A stretch of 38,250 bases of DNA, taken from an uncultured Collinsella sp. Lineage in GTDB: Bacteria; Actinomycetota; Coriobacteriia; Coriobacteriales; Coriobacteriaceae. The notes beneath the pieces were generated by a model. The model made no database searches. It saw nothing but the letters and a program-made list of their open reading frames with translations, and was not told the DNA's origin. The stretch is from positions 1-38,250 of the forward strand of contig CAUBTS010000009.1 of NCBI GenBank assembly GCA_958438955.1, in the 5' to 3' direction. The first letter of the stretch is position 1, and the number at the start of each line of letters is the position of its first letter. A program made the translations under genes and the position numbers. Below are positions 23,293 through 32,207 of the stretch, in pieces.

Positions 23293-24312
23293 ATGTTCGG
23301 CAATCCCTCGTATCCAACGTATCAGGCTTTTTTGGGGCTTGGCATCGCCGCTGCCATTGCGCTGCTGCTCATGCCGTGGTGGATCAAGCTGCTCAAGGTC
23401 GAGGGTATCGGCCAGCAGGTTCGTGCCGACGGCCCCAAGCGTCATTTGGTTAAGCAGGGAACGCCCACCATGGGTGGCGTTGTCATCCTCGTCGCGATCT
23501 CGCTGACCTGCCTGCTGATGGGCAAGCTCACCACCGAGCTCGTGCTCGTGCTGCTCGCCACGCTGGCGACCGGCGTGCTGGGCCTGATCGACGACCTGAC
23601 CTCCGTTACGCACGGGCGCTCGCTCGGTCTGACGCCTCATGCCAAGATGATCGGCCTAACCATTATCTGTGTCACCTTTACGGTACTTGCCGTCAACTGG
23701 TGCGGCGTCGCCCCCGAGATTCGTTTTCCCGGTGGCCTGACGATTGACCTTGGCGTGCTTTCGACCACCATCTGCGGCCTTTCGTTCCCGTGGTTCTACA
23801 TTGTCTTTTGCTGGCTGATGATCGCCGGTCTTTCTAATGCCGTGAACCTGACCGATGGCCTTGACGGTCTTGCCGGCGGCACCTCCATGATTGCCATGCT
23901 CGCCATGGCTGCCATGGCGTTTTTGCACGGAGACGTGAACCTGTCCATCTTCTGCACCGCGTGTGCCGGTGCCTGCTTGGGCTTTCTGTGGTTCAACTGC
24001 TATCCGGCGAGCATCTTTATGGGCGATACCGGCTCGCTTGCCCTGGGCGCCGCGTTTGCCTGCACGTCCATCATGACCAACACCGAGGTCGTCTCCCTCA
24101 TCATCGGCGGCCTGTTTATCGTTGAGACCCTGTCGGTCATGATTCAGGTTGTCTACTTCCACTTTACGCACAAGCGCGTCTTCCTTATGGCGCCCATCCA
24201 TCATCATTTCGAAAAGAAGGGCTGGGCCGAGACCAAGGTCGTCATCCGTTTTTGGATTATCGCTGCGGCCTTTGGTGCCGTTGGCCTTGCTCTGTTCTTC
24301 CAGTTGGGATAG
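23293..24312 (+). CDS. mraY: Phospho-N-acetylmuramoyl-pentapeptide-transferase
   Basis: The 339-residue integral membrane enzyme transfers phospho-MurNAc-pentapeptide to undecaprenyl phosphate, forming lipid I. There are about ten hydrophobic helices. The conserved KQGTPTMGGVVIL, LIDDLT (aspartates), NLTDGLDGLAGG, MGDTGSLALG and the HHHFE loop (MAPIHHHFEKKGW) are all present. The ATG is 3 bases after the murF stop, and the GGAAGG ribosome site lies inside the murF end, so the two are translationally coupled. Confidence 0.97.
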   Translation: MFGNPSYPTYQAFLGLGIAAAIALLLMPWWIKLLKVEGIGQQVRADGPKRHLVKQGTPTMGGVVILVAISLTCLLMGKLTTELVLVLLATLATGVLGLIDDLTSVTHGRSLGLTPHAKMIGLTIICVTFTVLAVNWCGVAPEIRFPGGLTIDLGVLSTTICGLSFPWFYIVFCWLMIAGLSNAVNLTDGLDGLAGGTSMIAMLAMAAMAFLHGDVNLSIFCTACAGACLGFLWFNCYPASIFMGDTGSLALGAAFACTSIMTNTEVVSLIIGGLFIVETLSVMIQVVYFHFTHKRVFLMAPIHHHFEKKGWAETKVVIRFWIIAAAFGAVGLALFFQLG

Positions 24313-24321
24313 TGGTCTTTC

Positions 24322-25728
24322 ATGTCTCTTGCTGATGTCTTTAGCCTGCTCGTTTTGGGTCAGGGCAAATCCGGTCTCGATGTCGCCCGCTGGGCGTTGG
24401 CACATCCCGAGCGCGTAAGTGCCGTTACCGTGTATGGCGGTGGCACCTCTGAGCCCAATGACGCCACGCGTGCGCTCGAGGCTGCTGGTGCGTCGTTTGT
24501 CTATGGGACCGAACAGGTCGAGGGCGCCTATGACGTATGCGTGACGTGCCCGGGCATCTCGGAGTTCTCGGGCTTCTTTAAGGCCGGGCGCGAGCATGCC
24601 GCCCAGATTATGGGTGAGCCCGAGTTTGCCTATCGCCTGTCGCCCGATAACTGGATTGCCATCACGGGCACCAACGGCAAGACGACCACCACGTCGCTGA
24701 CTGATTATCTGCTTAAGGCTGCCGGCGAGGCCAGCGTTGCTGTCGGCAACATCGGCGAGCCGCCGGTCAACGAGATTGACGGCCGAGCCCACAACGAGTG
24801 GTTTGTGGCTGAGCTCTCGAGCTATCAGATTGCTACGACAACCGAGCTCCACCCCCGCGTGGCGGTGCTGCTCAACATCACTCCCGACCACTTGGGCTGG
24901 CATAAGAGCCATAAGAACTATGCGCTTGCCAAGATCAAACTGTTTGACAATATGGTCGATGACGATCTGGTGGTTGTCGACGTCGAAGACGCCGGCATTC
25001 ACGAGTTCGATGAGTACATCTACACGCCGGGTCGTCGCATCTGCAAGGTTGCCTTTGACGAGCCTGAGGGCGAGGATGCCGCCTTTGTGCGCGATGGCAA
25101 GATGATCGTGCGTCTGAAGGGTGTCGAGACCCCGCTCATCGCTATATCCGAGCTCAAGATCTCGGGCCATCACAATGTTATCAATGCCCTATGCGCTGCC
25201 ACGGCTGCCTTGGCGGTCGGTGCCGATGTCGACGGTGTCTGCCGCGGTCTTGCCTCGTTCCAGCCGCTCGAGCACCGCGTGGAGCCGTGTGGCGAGATTG
25301 ACGGCGTGCGCTACGTCAACGATTCCAAGGCGACCAACACCGATGCGGTCGAGAAGGCACTGACGGCATTTCCCGATGACGACGTGATCTTGCTGCTCGG
25401 CGGCCACGATAAGGGCACGCCGCTCACGGATTTCGCGCGCGTCGTTATGGACAACGTGCGCTCGGTCGTCTGCTTTGGCGATGCGCGCGAGCGCTTCACC
25501 GCCGCTATGGACGAGGCTGATGTCGATGGCGATGTGGATATCGCCCAGGCGGATGACCTGCGCGACGCCGTGGACGTTGCCCGTTCGCTTTCGAGCCGTG
25601 GCGATGTGATCTTACTTTCTCCTGCCTGCTCTTCGTTCGATGAGTTCTCGGGCTATGAGGAGCGCGGCCGCGTGTTTAAGGACTACGTGGCTCAGCTTGC
25701 CGCTACAGCGAAATCACAAATGGAATAG
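24322..25728 (+). CDS. murD: UDP-MurNAc-L-alanine--D-glutamate ligase
   Basis: The 468-residue cytoplasmic ligase adds D-Glu to UDP-MurNAc-L-Ala. An N-terminal Rossmann-like domain begins LLVLGQGKSGLDVARWAL. The ATP loop is AITGTNGKTTTTSLTDYLL, around residue 115. Later motifs are AELSSYQI, NITPDHLGWH, the C-terminal VNDSKATNTDA and LLLGGHDKG, and SPACSSFDEF. All are standard for MurD. It follows mraY by 9 bases. Confidence 0.96.
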   Translation: MSLADVFSLLVLGQGKSGLDVARWALAHPERVSAVTVYGGGTSEPNDATRALEAAGASFVYGTEQVEGAYDVCVTCPGISEFSGFFKAGREHAAQIMGEPEFAYRLSPDNWIAITGTNGKTTTTSLTDYLLKAAGEASVAVGNIGEPPVNEIDGRAHNEWFVAELSSYQIATTTELHPRVAVLLNITPDHLGWHKSHKNYALAKIKLFDNMVDDDLVVVDVEDAGIHEFDEYIYTPGRRICKVAFDEPEGEDAAFVRDGKMIVRLKGVETPLIAISELKISGHHNVINALCAATAALAVGADVDGVCRGLASFQPLEHRVEPCGEIDGVRYVNDSKATNTDAVEKALTAFPDDDVILLLGGHDKGTPLTDFARVVMDNVRSVVCFGDARERFTAAMDEADVDGDVDIAQADDLRDAVDVARSLSSRGDVILLSPACSSFDEFSGYEERGRVFKDYVAQLAATAKSQME

Positions 25729-25736
25729 GGGTTGCG

Positions 25737-27257
25737 GTGAGAGAGGAGAGCCCCCGACAAGGTATGAGGAGGCCCGACTCGGACCGTGCCTCCTCACGTC
25801 GCACCACACCGCGTTCCAGCCACGGTGGGCAGTCGTTTAGCGAACGCTATATTGCCGGCGTTCCCGCCCGTATCATGCGCCCCCGTTTGATATTCATGGC
25901 CTGCTTGTTTACCTTGGTATGCTTTGGCCTGCTGATGTTGTACTCGGCGTCTTCGGTCGAGGCGCTGCACGAGAATGGCTCGGCGACGTTTTTTCTGGGC
26001 CGACAGGCCGCGTTTGCCGTGGTCGGTGTTCTGGCGCTGATTGCCATCGTGCGCGTTTTGCCGGACAGCTGGTTTGGGGAGGATGTGCTCAGGATCTTCC
26101 TCATCGGCATGGTAGGACTACTGCTTCTGGTGTTCTTGGTGGGCAGCGGCAGCCGTGGCGCCACGCGCTGGCTCAACATCGCCGGTATTCAGTTCCAGCC
26201 TTCCGAGTTTTTAAAGCCATTTGCCATTGCGTATGCGGCCATCATGCTTGATCGCTTCTTTTCCCCCGGTGGCAACATCAACGAATTCCTTCGCAAGATG
26301 GGCATCTACCTGGGCATTTCGCTCTTTCTGATCTTTATCCAGCCCGATTTCGGTACTGTCCTGATCATCCTGTTGACCCTCATGTGCATGGCGTTGTTTG
26401 CGGGTCTCGACCCCAGATTTATCATCGGTGTGCTAATCTTCGGCATTCTCGTGATCGTGATTGCGCTTGTCGCAGAGCCGTACCGTATGGTGCGTATTCA
26501 GGTTGCCTTGAACCCTTGGGCCGACGAGTATGGTGACGGCTATCAGGCCACGCTTGCCATTATGGCCTTTGCCTCGGGCGGTCTGTTCGGCCGTGGCATC
26601 GGCAACTCAACCATGAAGTACTCGTATCTGCCCGAGGCGCACAATGACTACATCCTGGCCATCATTGGCGAGGAAGTCGGTTTTGTCGGAACCGTGCTGT
26701 TCTTCTTGGTGTTTGCGATGCTGATCTACTCGGCGTTTCGCATTGCCGAGCAGGCGACCGATCGCCGGGGCGCGCTTATGGCGTCTGGCTCCGCGGTCAT
26801 TCTCGCAGTGCAGTTTTTGATTAACGCGCTGGGCATCCTCAACGTGTTTCCCATGACGGGCAAACCGTTGCCGTTTATTAGCTACGGCGGTTCGTCGATT
26901 ATTGTGTCGCTCATGCTTGCCGGGTTGATCCTGCGCGTTTCGTACGAGAGCGCCCGCCGCGATGAGTATGACCGCCGCCGTGAGAGCTTTGCCGTTATGG
27001 ATGAGAGTACCGCCGGCGTGCCCCACGTGCGCGGCGAGCGATCTTCGCGTAACGGTTTTACCGTCCTGGATGGCTCTGCGACCGACCCCGCAGCCCGCCC
27101 GCGTCAGCGAACGGCGCCGCAAGGTCGTCCTCAGCGCCCCACTCCTCGCAATGCGGGCGGCGGATATAATCGAATCGATTTGAACTCAGACCCGTCGGCG
27201 CGTCTGCGTACCGACGGCCGGGGACCGCGTGTACGAAGGGACTACCATGACCGATAA
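25737..27257 (+). CDS. ftsW: Septal glycan polymerase FtsW (SEDS family)
   Basis: A 506-residue SEDS protein that polymerises lipid II at the septum with FtsI. There are about ten membrane helices, starting at FMACLFTLVCFGLLMLYSAS. The family motifs GSRGATRWLNIAGIQFQPSE, FGRGIGNSTMKYSYLPEAHN and PMTGKPLPFISYGGSS are present. The start is a GTG at 25737, 8 bases after murD, behind GGGG; an ATG at 25764 is an alternative. The cytoplasmic C-terminal tail is long (about 100 residues), Arg/Pro-rich and disordered-looking, possibly for contacts with FtsZ-associated proteins. The last 11 bases overlap murG. Confidence 0.95.
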   Translation: MREESPRQGMRRPDSDRASSRRTTPRSSHGGQSFSERYIAGVPARIMRPRLIFMACLFTLVCFGLLMLYSASSVEALHENGSATFFLGRQAAFAVVGVLALIAIVRVLPDSWFGEDVLRIFLIGMVGLLLLVFLVGSGSRGATRWLNIAGIQFQPSEFLKPFAIAYAAIMLDRFFSPGGNINEFLRKMGIYLGISLFLIFIQPDFGTVLIILLTLMCMALFAGLDPRFIIGVLIFGILVIVIALVAEPYRMVRIQVALNPWADEYGDGYQATLAIMAFASGGLFGRGIGNSTMKYSYLPEAHNDYILAIIGEEVGFVGTVLFFLVFAMLIYSAFRIAEQATDRRGALMASGSAVILAVQFLINALGILNVFPMTGKPLPFISYGGSSIIVSLMLAGLILRVSYESARRDEYDRRRESFAVMDESTAGVPHVRGERSSRNGFTVLDGSATDPAARPRQRTAPQGRPQRPTPRNAGGGYNRIDLNSDPSARLRTDGRGPRVRRDYHDR

Positions 27258-28362
27258 AATGACCGTTGCTATTGCAGCCGGCGGCACGGCAGGGCACATC
27301 AACCCCGCGCTCGCCTTGGCCGAAGAGCTGCGTGACCGTGGCCACCACGTTGTGTTCGTGGGCCAGTCGCGCAAGCTCGAGGGTCGTCTGGTCCCCGAGG
27401 CTGGGTTTGATTTTGTGCCCATTACGGTCACGGGCTTCGACCGCTCCCGTCCTTGGACGGCGCTGACCTCGCTATGGCGTGTCAACAAAGCCAAGCGTGC
27501 GCTCGCCAGTCATTTCTCAAAGGTCGGCAAGCCCGATGCCGCCATTGGTTTTGGTGCCTATGTCGAGGTTCCGCTGCTGGGGTGGTGCAAGGGCGCGGGC
27601 GTTCCGTATCTGCTGCATGAGCAGAACTCTGTTCCGGGCCTGGCCAACAAGATGATGAACTCCCACGCCGCCCGCGTGTGCATCTCGGTGCCGGCAGCGC
27701 GTTCGGTCTTTGAGCGCGAAGGTGACCCTGATCACGTGCTCATGACCGGCAACCCCGTACGTCGCTCGGTGATCGAGGGCGATCGCGCTCGCGGCCGCAA
27801 GGCACTTGGCGTTCCCGAGGACGCTACGCTGCTGCTCGTCTTTGGCGGTTCACTTGGCGCCCAGCACCTCAACGAGCGTGTGGCTTCGCTCAAAAACGAG
27901 CTGCTTTCGCGCAAGAACCTCTATGTGTTGCATTCGACGGGTGCCGACGGCTTTGAGGAGACCGAGCGCGCTTTGGCGCTGACGCCCGAGGAGGCGAAGC
28001 GTTACCGCGTCCAGCCTTACATCGACAACATGGGCGATATGCTGGCTGCTGCCGATTTGGTGCTCTCGCGTTCGGGCGCATCGAGCGTGGCCGAGATCGC
28101 TGCACTCGCCGTGCCTTCGGTGCTCGTGCCGTACCCGCATGCGACGGCCGACCACCAAACCACCAATGCCCGTTATCTGGTCGACGCTGGGGCCGGCGTG
28201 CTCTGCGCCGATGCCGATATCGACGGTTCTGCCTTTGCCGATGAACTGCTGCACCTGGTCGATGACGCGGCGGCGCGCGACGCCATGCGTCAGGCGGCGC
28301 GTGGTCTGGCCCAGGATAGGGCCGCCGCTCTTCTGGCGGATGCGGTAGAGGGTTTGCGTTAG
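27247..28362 (+). CDS. murG: UDP-GlcNAc--lipid I GlcNAc transferase
   Basis: The 371-residue GT28 glycosyltransferase adds GlcNAc to lipid I, giving lipid II, on the inner face of the membrane. Motifs: AAGGTAGHINPALALAEEL at the N-terminus, GFGAYVEVPLLGWCKG, HEQNSVPGLANK, FGGSLGAQHLN, and the UDP-GlcNAc site SRSGASSVAEIAAL followed by PYPHATADHQTTNA. The ATG at 27247 follows AAGGGACTACC and overlaps the end of ftsW by 11 bases; an upstream in-frame GTG at 27229 lacks a ribosome site. Confidence 0.96.
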   Translation: MTDKMTVAIAAGGTAGHINPALALAEELRDRGHHVVFVGQSRKLEGRLVPEAGFDFVPITVTGFDRSRPWTALTSLWRVNKAKRALASHFSKVGKPDAAIGFGAYVEVPLLGWCKGAGVPYLLHEQNSVPGLANKMMNSHAARVCISVPAARSVFEREGDPDHVLMTGNPVRRSVIEGDRARGRKALGVPEDATLLLVFGGSLGAQHLNERVASLKNELLSRKNLYVLHSTGADGFEETERALALTPEEAKRYRVQPYIDNMGDMLAAADLVLSRSGASSVAEIAALAVPSVLVPYPHATADHQTTNARYLVDAGAGVLCADADIDGSAFADELLHLVDDAAARDAMRQAARGLAQDRAAALLADAVEGLR

Positions 28363-28459
28363 TTAGACGGGATATCGTCGGTCGCCCTCGCGCTGATGCG
28401 GTAGGTGCGGTACAGTTAACGGGTTACAGGCAGTGTTTACGCAAGGAGTACACGAGCAC

Positions 28460-29878
28460 ATGGCTGATTCCCAGACTGCAACCTCCGCGCCCGAGTTTAA
28501 GAGCGCCCACTTTATCGGTATCGGCGGCGCCGGCATGAGCGGCATCGCCCTCGTTCTGCACGAGCGCGGTTATGCCGTTACCGGCTCCGACCTTAAGACG
28601 TCACGTTATATCCGCCAGCTTACCCGCGCTGGTGTGAAGGTGCATGTGGGCCATGAGGCCGCCACGATCGACGAGGTCAAGCCCGACGTGGTTGTTGTCT
28701 CCACCGCTATTCCGGAGTCCAACCCTGAACTCGTGCGCGCTCGCGAGCTTGGTATTCCCGTGTGGCCCCGTGCTAAGATGCTCTCTGCTTTGGGCCACGG
28801 CTACACCACCGTCGCTGTTGCCGGCACGCATGGCAAGACCACCACGTCTTCGATGTGCGCCACCATGCTCGACCGCATGGGTCTGGATCCGAGCTTCTTG
28901 ATCGGTGGCATCGTCGAGGGCTATGACACGAACGGCAAGAACGGCTCGGGCGACTACTTTGTCGCCGAGGCCGACGAGTCCGACAGCTCCTTCCTGTTCC
29001 TGAACCCCAACGTGGTCATTGTGACCAACGTCGAGGCCGACCACCTCGATCACTACTCGGGTATCGAGGAGATCGAGGCAACTTTCGCCAAATTCATGAG
29101 CCTGGTGGGCGAGGACGGCACCGTCATCGTCTGCGGTGAGGACTCGCATCTGGTCGAGCTCGCCAAGTCGACGGGCCGTCACGTGCTTTCCTACGGCTTT
29201 GCCGAGAGCAACGACATCGTCTGCATGCACCCGGATGTCAAGGGCATCCAGAGCGACTTTATCGTTCGCTTTGAGGACGGCACTGAGCACGCTGTGGAGA
29301 TCAAGAGCAATCCCGGTCGCCACAACATGCTCAACGCCACGGCGGTGCTCACCGTCGCCCATGTCCTGGGCCTTGACATCGACGCCGCCGCCAAGGCGCT
29401 CTCGAGCTTTGAGGGCGTCCGCCGTCGCTTTACCCACGTGGGCGATATCGATGGCATCACCGTGGTCGATGATTACGGCCATCACCCCACCGAGATCAAG
29501 GCGACGCTTGCTGCCGCTTCGTCGCTGGGCTACAAGCATGTCGACGTCGTGTTCCAGCCGCACCGTTATTCGCGTCTGCAGGCCCTGTGCGACGACTTTG
29601 CCGATGCATTTGCCAATGCCGATAAACTGCTGCTGATTGATGTGTTCTCGGCTGGCGAGATGCCCATTCCGGGTGTTACCTCTAAGATGCTCGCCGATAC
29701 CGTGCGCGCCAAGCATCCTGGCAAGGAGGTCGTGTACTGCTCCAGCCGTCTTGAGCTCAATCAGGAGCTCGAGCAGATGGTGGGCGAGGGCGACCTGCTG
29801 CTCACTATGGGTGCCGGTGACGTTACGACCGTCGGTCCCGAGTTCATTGAGTATCTGACTGCCAAGAAAGACGCTTAA
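28460..29878 (+). CDS. murC: UDP-MurNAc--L-alanine ligase
   Basis: The 472-residue ligase adds L-Ala to UDP-MurNAc, the first amino acid of the stem. It has the UDP-binding HFIGIGGAGMSGIALVLHER, the ATP loop VAGTHGKTTTSSMCATML, AEADESDSSFL, NVEADHLDHY and the C-terminal VDDYGHHPTEIKATL and FQPHRYSRL motifs. The ATG at 28460 was chosen (GAG just upstream, AGGAG 11 bases upstream). A GTG at 28433 would add nine residues with no ribosome site. The 97-base spacer after murG is the widest in this part of the cluster. Confidence 0.96.
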   Translation: MADSQTATSAPEFKSAHFIGIGGAGMSGIALVLHERGYAVTGSDLKTSRYIRQLTRAGVKVHVGHEAATIDEVKPDVVVVSTAIPESNPELVRARELGIPVWPRAKMLSALGHGYTTVAVAGTHGKTTTSSMCATMLDRMGLDPSFLIGGIVEGYDTNGKNGSGDYFVAEADESDSSFLFLNPNVVIVTNVEADHLDHYSGIEEIEATFAKFMSLVGEDGTVIVCGEDSHLVELAKSTGRHVLSYGFAESNDIVCMHPDVKGIQSDFIVRFEDGTEHAVEIKSNPGRHNMLNATAVLTVAHVLGLDIDAAAKALSSFEGVRRRFTHVGDIDGITVVDDYGHHPTEIKATLAAASSLGYKHVDVVFQPHRYSRLQALCDDFADAFANADKLLLIDVFSAGEMPIPGVTSKMLADTVRAKHPGKEVVYCSSRLELNQELEQMVGEGDLLLTMGAGDVTTVGPEFIEYLTAKKDA

Positions 29879-29883
29879 GTCTA

Positions 29884-30795
29884 ATGGGTCTGTTTAACGC
29901 CGTCATGGCGCTCTCGGGCATGATCGACACGGATGTGATCGAGGACGAGCGCCTTGCGCGTCATACGAGCTATCGTATCGGCGGCAAGGCCGACCTCTTT
30001 GTGACGTGCCATAGCTATCATGCCCTTCGACGCGCCGTGGCGGTGCTCGATCGCGAGCAGGTGCCGTGGGTCATCATCGGCAAGGGCTCCAATCTGCTGG
30101 TTGCCGATGGCGGTTATCGCGGCGCCGTCATTTCGCTCGGACGTGAGTTTCAGCGCACGGTTGTTGCCGATGACGGTTGTACGCTGACGGTCGGTGCGGG
30201 CGTGATGTTTGCGCGCCTGGTCAACGATGCCCTGTCGCGTGGCCTCTCGGGCCTTGAGTTTGCCGTTGGCATCCCTGGCTCGGTTGGCGGTGCGATATCT
30301 ATGAATGCCGGCACACGGACCGAGTGGATTGGCTCGCTGGTTGAGGATGTCGTAACGTTTGACCCGGCATCCGGTATCAAGCATTATGCGGGGTCCGAGA
30401 TCACTTGGGGCTACCGCGAATGTAGCCTTCCCCGCAATGAGATTATCCTCGAGTGCGTGCTCAAGCTTAAACCGGCGCCCAAGGCCGACATTCGCGAGCG
30501 CATGGAGCGGTACCTGACGAGGCGCAAGCGTACGCAGCCCATGGGTCGCGCATCCTGCGGGTCGGTCTTTCGCAACCCGCCCGATGCGAGTGTGGGCAAG
30601 CTTATCGAGGATTGTGGATTAAAGGGTTTTTCGATTGGCGGCGCGGAAGTTTCGCCCGTTCACGCTAATTTTATCGTTAATAACGGAACTGCCTCGGCCG
30701 ATGACGTTGCCGCGGTTATCAGACATGTGCACGGAAAGGTGAGGGAGGCGTATGGCATCGAGCTCAGACCGGAAGTTAAATTCCTCGGCTTCTAG
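29884..30795 (+). CDS. murB: UDP-N-acetylenolpyruvoylglucosamine reductase
   Basis: The 303-residue FAD enzyme reduces UDP-GlcNAc-enolpyruvate to UDP-MurNAc. FAD-binding motifs are TSYRIGGKADLFV, IIGKGSNLLVADGGYRG and GIPGSVGGAISMNAG. The catalytic Ser lies in GRASCGSVFRNPP, and the C-terminal GFSIGGAEVSPVHANFIVN is typical of the shorter (type II) enzymes. It starts 5 bases after murC. The ribosome site is weak and ATGs at 29908 and 29920 are possible alternatives. Its last 44 bases overlap ftsQ in another frame. Confidence 0.95.
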   Translation: MGLFNAVMALSGMIDTDVIEDERLARHTSYRIGGKADLFVTCHSYHALRRAVAVLDREQVPWVIIGKGSNLLVADGGYRGAVISLGREFQRTVVADDGCTLTVGAGVMFARLVNDALSRGLSGLEFAVGIPGSVGGAISMNAGTRTEWIGSLVEDVVTFDPASGIKHYAGSEITWGYRECSLPRNEIILECVLKLKPAPKADIRERMERYLTRRKRTQPMGRASCGSVFRNPPDASVGKLIEDCGLKGFSIGGAEVSPVHANFIVNNGTASADDVAAVIRHVHGKVREAYGIELRPEVKFLGF

Positions 30796-32008
30796 AGCAT
30801 CGAAACCCACCTTCCGCCGCGCCGGAGGGCGTTCCGGCGCGCCTGCCAAACCTCAACGCAATACCGTCGCGCACTCTAAGTCTGTCGGGCATGCTCGACA
30901 GACCAGTCGTCCGGTTGTCGGCTCGCAGCTCGGTAATCGTCCGGCCGCAAAAAAGTCCTCGCGTCCCTCGGTGACGTCAAAGCCTGTTATGGGCGCCAAA
31001 CCCGCCCGTCCCATGGCAACTCCTAAGCCCTCGACGGGAACTAAAGCGCCGCGTCCAGGTCGCACGCTGGGCGCATCGAAACCGCGCTCGCTGACATCGG
31101 TGCCGGCTACCGCCAAGAAGCCTTCGGGTAAAAAAAGCGTCAACCCGTTGTCTTCACTTGGGGCGATGGTAAATAAAACATCAGACGCCGCTTCTGTCGT
31201 TGCAGGCAAAGGCAAAATCGTGGGCGGCGTTCTGGCCGCCTTGGCCGTGCTCGTCGTCGTTGCCATCGTGGTGATCAACTCTGGATTGTTTACCGCCACT
31301 GATATTCAGATTCAAGGCAGCGAGCATGTGACGAAGCACGATGCTATCCAGCTGATCGATTTGCCCGAGGGAACGTCGCTTTTTAACGTCGATCCCGACC
31401 AGATTACCGAGGACCTCAAGCAGAATCCGTGGGTCTCGGGCGTGGATGTCCAGCGTCAGTTCCCGCATACGCTCATCATTACGCCGATGGAGCGCAAGGT
31501 CATCGCAATTGCCTATATCAGTTCCGATGACCTTGCCTGGGCCATCGGGGATGATGACACCTGGATCGCCCCACTGTCGACGTCGGTCGAAGTGGACGAC
31601 CAAGGCAACGTCATCACGACAGGGCAGGGCTCAAATACCTTGACCGGAATCGATGCCGCGCTGGCGCTCGCTAAGCACTATGGCGCGGTGTTGTTGACTG
31701 ATGTCTCGGCGGATGTCGCTCCGGTTTCCGGCCAGGCAGTGAGCTCCAAGGCCGTTAAGGCTGGCTTGGATTATGTGCGTGGTTTTTCGAGCGAGTTCTT
31801 GGGACAAGTCAAGGATATTTCCACGCCTTCGGTCGAAGCCATCTCGGCAAACCTCAATAACGGCATTGAGGTGTCGCTGGGCGATTCGAACGATATCGTC
31901 AAGAAGGAGCGCGTAGTCACCAAGCTGCTTTCGCAGGTAGAGGGCGTAACGTATATCAATGTGCGCTCTCCGGGTAACTATACATTTAGGAACGCTCCGA
32001 CCTCGTAG
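30752..32008 (+). CDS. ftsQ: FtsQ/DivIB-type cell division protein
   Basis: A 418-residue bitopic membrane protein. An unusually long N-terminal cytoplasmic region of about 150 residues is rich in Lys, Arg, Pro, Ser and Thr and looks disordered. One transmembrane helix lies at about 156-177, followed by a POTRA domain (FTATDIQIQGSEHVTKHDAI; NPWVSGVDVQRQFPHTLIIT) and a C-terminal beta domain. FtsQ scaffolds FtsL/DivIC and FtsW-FtsI at the septum. Position directly before ftsZ is typical of Actinobacteria. The ATG follows GGGAGG and lies inside murB, so translation is coupled. Confidence 0.88.
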   Translation: MASSSDRKLNSSASRASKPTFRRAGGRSGAPAKPQRNTVAHSKSVGHARQTSRPVVGSQLGNRPAAKKSSRPSVTSKPVMGAKPARPMATPKPSTGTKAPRPGRTLGASKPRSLTSVPATAKKPSGKKSVNPLSSLGAMVNKTSDAASVVAGKGKIVGGVLAALAVLVVVAIVVINSGLFTATDIQIQGSEHVTKHDAIQLIDLPEGTSLFNVDPDQITEDLKQNPWVSGVDVQRQFPHTLIITPMERKVIAIAYISSDDLAWAIGDDDTWIAPLSTSVEVDDQGNVITTGQGSNTLTGIDAALALAKHYGAVLLTDVSADVAPVSGQAVSSKAVKAGLDYVRGFSSEFLGQVKDISTPSVEAISANLNNGIEVSLGDSNDIVKKERVVTKLLSQVEGVTYINVRSPGNYTFRNAPTS

Positions 32009-32137
32009 CGCTGGTTGATGCTTTGTTGAGGGGCCATACCACGCCGTTTATCTGGTTTGTTTGGTTTTCACGGTCAATTATTTGACTGATACGTTCATAA
32101 TGTGCAAACATAATACGGTTTACCTTTGCATTTACTT

Positions 32138-32153
32138 TCAACCTGAAGGTTAA
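32138..32153 (+). promoter_or_regulatory. Palindromic motif upstream of ftsZ, shared with mraZ
   Basis: TCAACCTGAAGGTTAA, with the dyad AACCT-GA-AGGTT, lies 55-70 bases before the ftsZ start. It matches the mraZ-upstream site at 14 of 16 bases. The 199-base gap between ftsQ and ftsZ is the largest inside the cluster and probably contains a separate ftsZ promoter. TTGACT is at 32082, but no -10 at standard spacing was found. Confidence 0.4.
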
Positions 32154-32207
32154 TGTGCGCAGGGGTCGACCCATGCTATGGCTATAACCTTTGTTCGGAG
32201 GACCGAC

